Shown here piece after piece: positions 59,990 through 64,000 of a stretch of 64,000 bases of DNA. Under the pieces are notes generated by a model. It was not told where the DNA came from. It did no database searches and worked only from the letters and a program-made list of their open reading frames with translations. The stretch spans positions 16,699,664-16,763,663 of the forward strand of contig CM049315.1 in NCBI GenBank assembly GCA_026874595.1, read 5' to 3'. Position 1 is the first letter of the stretch. Every line of letters begins with the position of its first letter. The DNA is from Sipunculus nudus (lineage: Eukaryota; Annelida; Sipuncula; Golfingiida; Sipunculidae). The position numbers and the translations under genes were made by a program.

Positions 59990-60180
59990 AGAGTGGATTG
60001 AATGGGGAACCTTGTAAGGGTCCAGCTCGGACCTTTAAGGTGGGGTTCTTTCTGGAACCTCCCTGGGGTTCTTTATGGTTCTGAGAATAACCCAACAAGG
60101 TTCTCCACGATGGTATGTATGGGGAACCTTGAAAGATTCTTGGTGGAACCAAATGTGTATGCTTCTTTACAGAACCTGCA
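59990..60180. repeat. GGTTCT/GGAACC short inverted repeat cluster
   Basis: Repeated GGGGAACCTTG, GGTTCTTT, TGGAACC and GGTTCTCCAC blocks alternate in both orientations about every 15-30 bases, apparently two related units (60003-60090, 60119-60175). Similar GGTTCTTTATGGAACC repeats occur in many animal genomes (recalled). Confidence 0.55.
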
Positions 60181-60199
60181 ATGCAGTCTATGATGTCAA

Positions 60200-60990
60200 A
60201 TCTTAATTGCGTTTATCACACGCCATATTAAATGGAAACAGTTTCGATAGATAATATGAAAAAAAATTATTTAAGAATTCCTCATGCATGGAAAGTTGGT
60301 AAATGCAAGGATCATAGCTGAAAAATCATATTTATACTTGTATCCTGCAAATATGATAAATCTTTCCAGTTGAAATGAAACACACATTTTTAGGGGAACA
60401 CAATTTTTATTCAGCTGAAAAGATCCACTTGTGAAAAAAAGCATTAGCATATATATTTGCACCTAAATGATAATATAATTTAGCATTTGCTATACAGAGT
60501 TCGTTAACACCTCACACAGTTCCGAGTCGCTTTCTCAAAACTAATCGAAACTTTTATGCATACGGTTGTAGTGTGAACGGAACGTGGATTTGGAGTCAAT
60601 AAAACATAAAATATTGCCGTGTATTCAGTGAATGATTTGCAGTGTGGACTGGACACAACTGAAGCAACGTTATGCATTCAATCAAATTACGCTTGAGGGT
60701 AATTGTGCACAAAACAGTTCATATACATATAACATAAAGAAAATTTGAAGAATGGATACGTTTACTGTTTCAAAAGGAATTGTACAAGGTACAAACTGGC
60801 ATCTTCTCTTATTATTAAAGAAAAATGTTAGCCCTGCCTACAGACCGGGGAGACAAGAGTTGGTAAAATTAAGAACATGCATGTGAACGTATTTAGGGTG
60901 GTTTGATGTCACGAGACGGAAGCATTTCACCAAGTGACTGATTTGATTGGCTGGTATACGTGTGACGTCATGGACTGAATTTAGTAATGA
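60200..60990. other. No gene recognised
   Basis: AT-rich non-coding sequence. TGACGTCA occurs once near 60963. Confidence 0.5.
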
Positions 60991-60997
60991 CTCTAAT

Positions 60998-61210
60998 CTA
61001 GCTGCACGCCCATTCTTTATTCTTTCTTTAATATTTATGAGGATAGTGCCCCTAATATTAAGGGCGTCAGCATGGTAAGCATTTTAAGAAATACAGTTCA
61101 TGCAAAAGCTTCTGCCCTACAAATGTTTACCCATATGGTTCGTAAAGCTTTGTGAATGTGAATTCTTTTGAGAATTCTCCTATTAACGATAGTTATTAAC
61201 GAACAGTCTA
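60998..61210 (+). repeat. Segmental repeat, copy 1 (partner at 62550-62890)
   Basis: CTAGCTGCACGCC, TTCTTTCTTTAATATTTATG and AGGATAGTG..CTAATATTAAG recur at 62550-62615. AAGAAATACA.TTCATGCAAA, CTTCTGCC and ATGGTTC.TAAAGC recur at 62784-62850. Copy 2 carries about 150 extra bases in between. Confidence 0.65.
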
Positions 61211-61727
61211 AGATACAAGTTGGCCTCTTCAGGTAGGCTACAATTTGTATTTCAGTTCACCAAAAACGATAGCATACCTGACACACATGGACGATACAAT
61301 GGAACTTGCTAACCAGATCCGCGGTTCGTACGCCGCGTCGAGATACGGTTTCCAGTGCATTTTATTCATGCGTTGAAAACGACGCTGTCACATATACCGA
61401 TTCTATAACGCCAGGGGTGAATCCAGGGTCAGGGGTTTACCGTTTAGACTAAACTACATTTACTGATAAAAAGGTCCTTGGCTGCAGGAAGGCGGTTTTC
61501 TTTTTAAAAATCACGAAATCTTTGCAGATAAAAGCTATATATTTCATTCAGGAAAGGTTTTCAAAACCTATTTTTAATCTCCCTGGAATAAGGGGATTTA
61601 TAAGCAAAGGATTGTGTATATTGGTCACACCTCCAATACCTTCGCCCATTGATGCTTATGCATGACAGAAGAAATATTAATTTACATGCGCTATGCTTGC
61701 CAACTTACAATATGCAAGGATTTAATA

Positions 61728-61906
61728 CAGTGAAACCTCGTTGTGTCGAACTCGCTTAAGTCGAATACCCGCTTATGTCGAAGTTACAGACTCGATATTC
61801 CGGCCGACTCTAGTTAAATAATAACATAATAAAACCCCTTGTGTCGAACCACGGATGTGTCGAAGTTTTCTGAGGGTCCCTTCGACTTCGACACAACGAG
61901 GTTTCA

Positions 61907-61909
<3 letters not shown>
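61728..61909. mobile_element. MITE, 182 bp, about 23-bp TIRs with TA target duplication (Tc1/mariner-pogo type)
   Basis: The left end CAGTGAAACCTCGTTGTGTC plus GAA is the exact complement of the right end TTCGACACAACGAGGTTTCA plus CTG. TA flanks both sides (61726-61727, 61910-61911). GTGTCGAA motifs recur internally (CTTATGTCGAAG, CTTGTGTCGAAC, ATGTGTCGAAG). No coding capacity. It sits directly against a (TA)n tract (61911-61960). Confidence 0.85.
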
Positions 61910-61960
<51 letters not shown>

Positions 61961-61962
<2 letters not shown>

Positions 61963-62549
61963 CCTTTGATATAGGATAATAACTGGTTGCGTAGGCAGTC
62001 AAATATAAACTATATGTAAGGGTAAGGAAAATGCTATATGAACCGAATCACGTATATTCCGAACATGGTTTTATTGGAGTATATGAAGACGGATTTGGAT
62101 TACTGGTAAAAAATCAAGACACATGAGCATGTACGTGTTGCACGTATTTCGTATGGTAACGTAACCTAATAGCAGTAACTATACAGAATTCTGAGAATTC
62201 TTTTTCATTTTTTACAGGACTTAAATCATGCAACATCCCGTTAAGGAAAACAGGATGTAACCTTCAAACCTGTATGACACATCATGTTTTCAACATTGTT
62301 TTAGGAGGCAATGCCCTATAGCTGCATGATGGAAATTTTACTTTGATTAGATCCGGTCCACGAAAGGTGGATCCTGGAACCAAGCTGGTCACAGACAATA
62401 TAACTTTCACTGAAATAAAGCACATCCGCTATTAACGTTAACTGCTTCTTTGAGAAATTAATATCTTTCCGATAACCCATACCTCCAATTTGACTCAATG
62501 TCCTGTATAATATAGTTTCATTTTAGGAAAGAGAAGACTTGATTTTGTG
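61961..62549. other. No gene recognised
   Basis: Non-coding sequence. TTTTAGGAAAGAGAAGACTT (62522-62541) is echoed at about 62909-62928, apparently part of the 61.0/62.6 kb segmental repeat. Confidence 0.5.
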
Positions 62550-62890
62550 CTAGCTGCACGCCAAAACTTAATTCTTTCTTTAATATTTATGAGGATAGTG
62601 GTACTAATATTAAGTATTTTTTAGATATATGTTTTTGTCACAACTATGTGTTCCCAGTGCATGCAAGCAGTGGCCTAAGGAAGAGTTGTCAGCTTTTCAA
62701 CAAGATCACACAATCTCATATATAATATCAGATGCAATCACAAAAACCAAAATTGCTGATTAGTAATTTGTTATTAAGCATGTTAAGAAATACAATTCAT
62801 GCAAACGACTTCTGCCATAGACATGTTACCCTTTATGGTTCATAAAGCCCTATGAAGGCGAGTTCAAAATTGTATCCCATTAAAAATAGG
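62550..62890 (+). repeat. Segmental repeat, copy 2
   Basis: This is the partner of 60998-61210, with about 150 bases inserted or absent between 62620 and 62775. Confidence 0.6.
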
Positions 62891-64000
62891 TTAATAAAAT
62901 GGATTCATTTCAGGAAAGTGAAGACTTGATTCTATTGCCAACAGCGACTGACATGAAAGCATGTATACTGCATGTGCATGGTTGTCTTCTTATTCGTGGG
63001 AGTAATCTTTCGCAATTTTCACTTGTCAGGGTTTCACGAGGGGTTAGTTTTTCACGATCTTATGGTATATAAAATAATCTACGCAGGGTATATCCATTAT
63101 TTTATGACATCTAATATGCCCTCGTTGTCTTTATAATATGACGACGTCAGAGTATTTTCTTTATCGGCTGATATTTTAAAAGGTCAGATGTTATAATTTA
63201 TAATACTAAATTTTGATTTATGTTAGATATTACATGTATTATGTTATAATGATAGAGGTTATTTTTATATATAATGTCAATCTTTGCCTTCGCCAAGAAG
63301 CATGCCCAGAGAATGTACGATATGTTACTAAACTACATTAAACTACTGTAACGAATGTTCACACGTGTTGATGGGGAGCGCTATTCAGGAAGGTTTTATT
63401 TTTGCGATAATATACCTTTCGCGAATATGGAACCCTCGCGAATAAAAGGCCAACTTTAGTATATATTCTTTGTTCATGGTTTCATAATGATAAAGAAATT
63501 TAAGATATTCACATCCATGAATTTTCAATGCATATAATTAGCCTTTGTGTTAATTGTCTGTCAGCTAGGGCTGCATGTGAAGCTATATACCCCAAGAATT
63601 AAGGCCTGAAACCTCTACTGTCTCCATTTATATTTCCATTGAGAGTTTAATATTTAATCCTGGCAGAAAAAAAGAATATACTTACATTTTCTCAATATAC
63701 TCATATATTTTTTCTTCAGGCAATATCAATGTATTCATAGGCAAAATAAGCGACATTTTCTATTAATAATTTTTTTCTAATAAGTTATGATGAACCGGAA
63801 AATATTCAGCTAGCAAATGTCACCTCATATATAAGTGATACATTAAATCCCTGTTTACTCTGATATAACAAAATTACTATGTATATATAAAAATTTAAAA
63901 TATAACCACTCATTATAAACATACACAAAAAAAATGGTCGGACACGAATTGAGTTGAACAATTTATTATTTTTATGTATATTGTATATTTATATATAATC
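62891..64000. other. No gene recognised; TCGCGAATA-type repeat fragment
   Basis: The stretch 63400-63450 reads TTTTTGCGATAATATACCTTT, CGCGAATATGGAACCCTCGC, GAATAAAAGGCC, with a weak echo near 63005-63055. I believe this is a dispersed repeat type common in bivalves (recalled, unchecked). The rest is AT-rich without features. Confidence 0.4.

Overview
This is an animal nuclear window that is poor in genes and rich in repeats. It is roughly two thirds A+T by eye, with many long (TA)n, (CT/GA)n and poly-G/C tracts, short TIR elements with TA target duplications, and an intron-containing transporter gene fragment. This texture is what I would expect of a marine lophotrochozoan, most likely a mollusc such as a bivalve. 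That placement is inference, because no marker gene fixes the species.

Layout. At 179-304 (+) there is one internal exon of a monocarboxylate-transporter-like (SLC16/MCT) protein; no further exon of that gene was found. At 5.63-6.95 kb (-) there is one large coding exon for an unrecognised, basic, probably disordered protein of about 430 residues, with an upstream splice acceptor and a downstream AATAAA. The rest shows no host gene that I can support. From 7 to 36 kb lie dispersed repeats, microsatellites, a solo LTR (7695-8462), a nested TIR element inside an ATCGATTA-rich repeat (26.8-28.4 kb), and a 1.54-kb minisatellite of 34 units of about 45 bp (30551-32090).

The centrepiece is a 7.5-kb Ty3/gypsy-type LTR retrotransposon on the minus strand (36407-43914). 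It has about 820-bp LTRs ending TGTTAC/GTAACA, a 4-bp AGGA target duplication, a tRNA-Pro-like primer binding site, a polypurine tract and a perfect 15-bp hairpin beside that tract. Its domain order is gag - protease - integrase - reverse transcriptase - RNase H. Integrase lies before RT, as in Ty1/copia and in the unusual Gmr1-like group of Ty3/gypsy elements. The copy is dead: it carries frameshifts and stops, and in-frame deletions have removed the active-site stretches of both integrase and RT. A second, about 99% identical copy of its integrase-C-terminus/RT segment (40195-41363) has been inserted between gag and protease, flanked by a 15-bp direct repeat. It carries the same lesions as the original, so it was probably copied from this already decayed element.

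From 44 to 64 kb there are palindromic repeats flanking the retrotransposon, a possible but unrecognised ORF (44768-45244), long microsatellites, a second solo LTR of the same family (57344-58104) inside a degenerate array of about 60-bp repeats, and small TIR elements, the clearest at 61728-61909.

No tRNA, rRNA or CRISPR feature was recognised.
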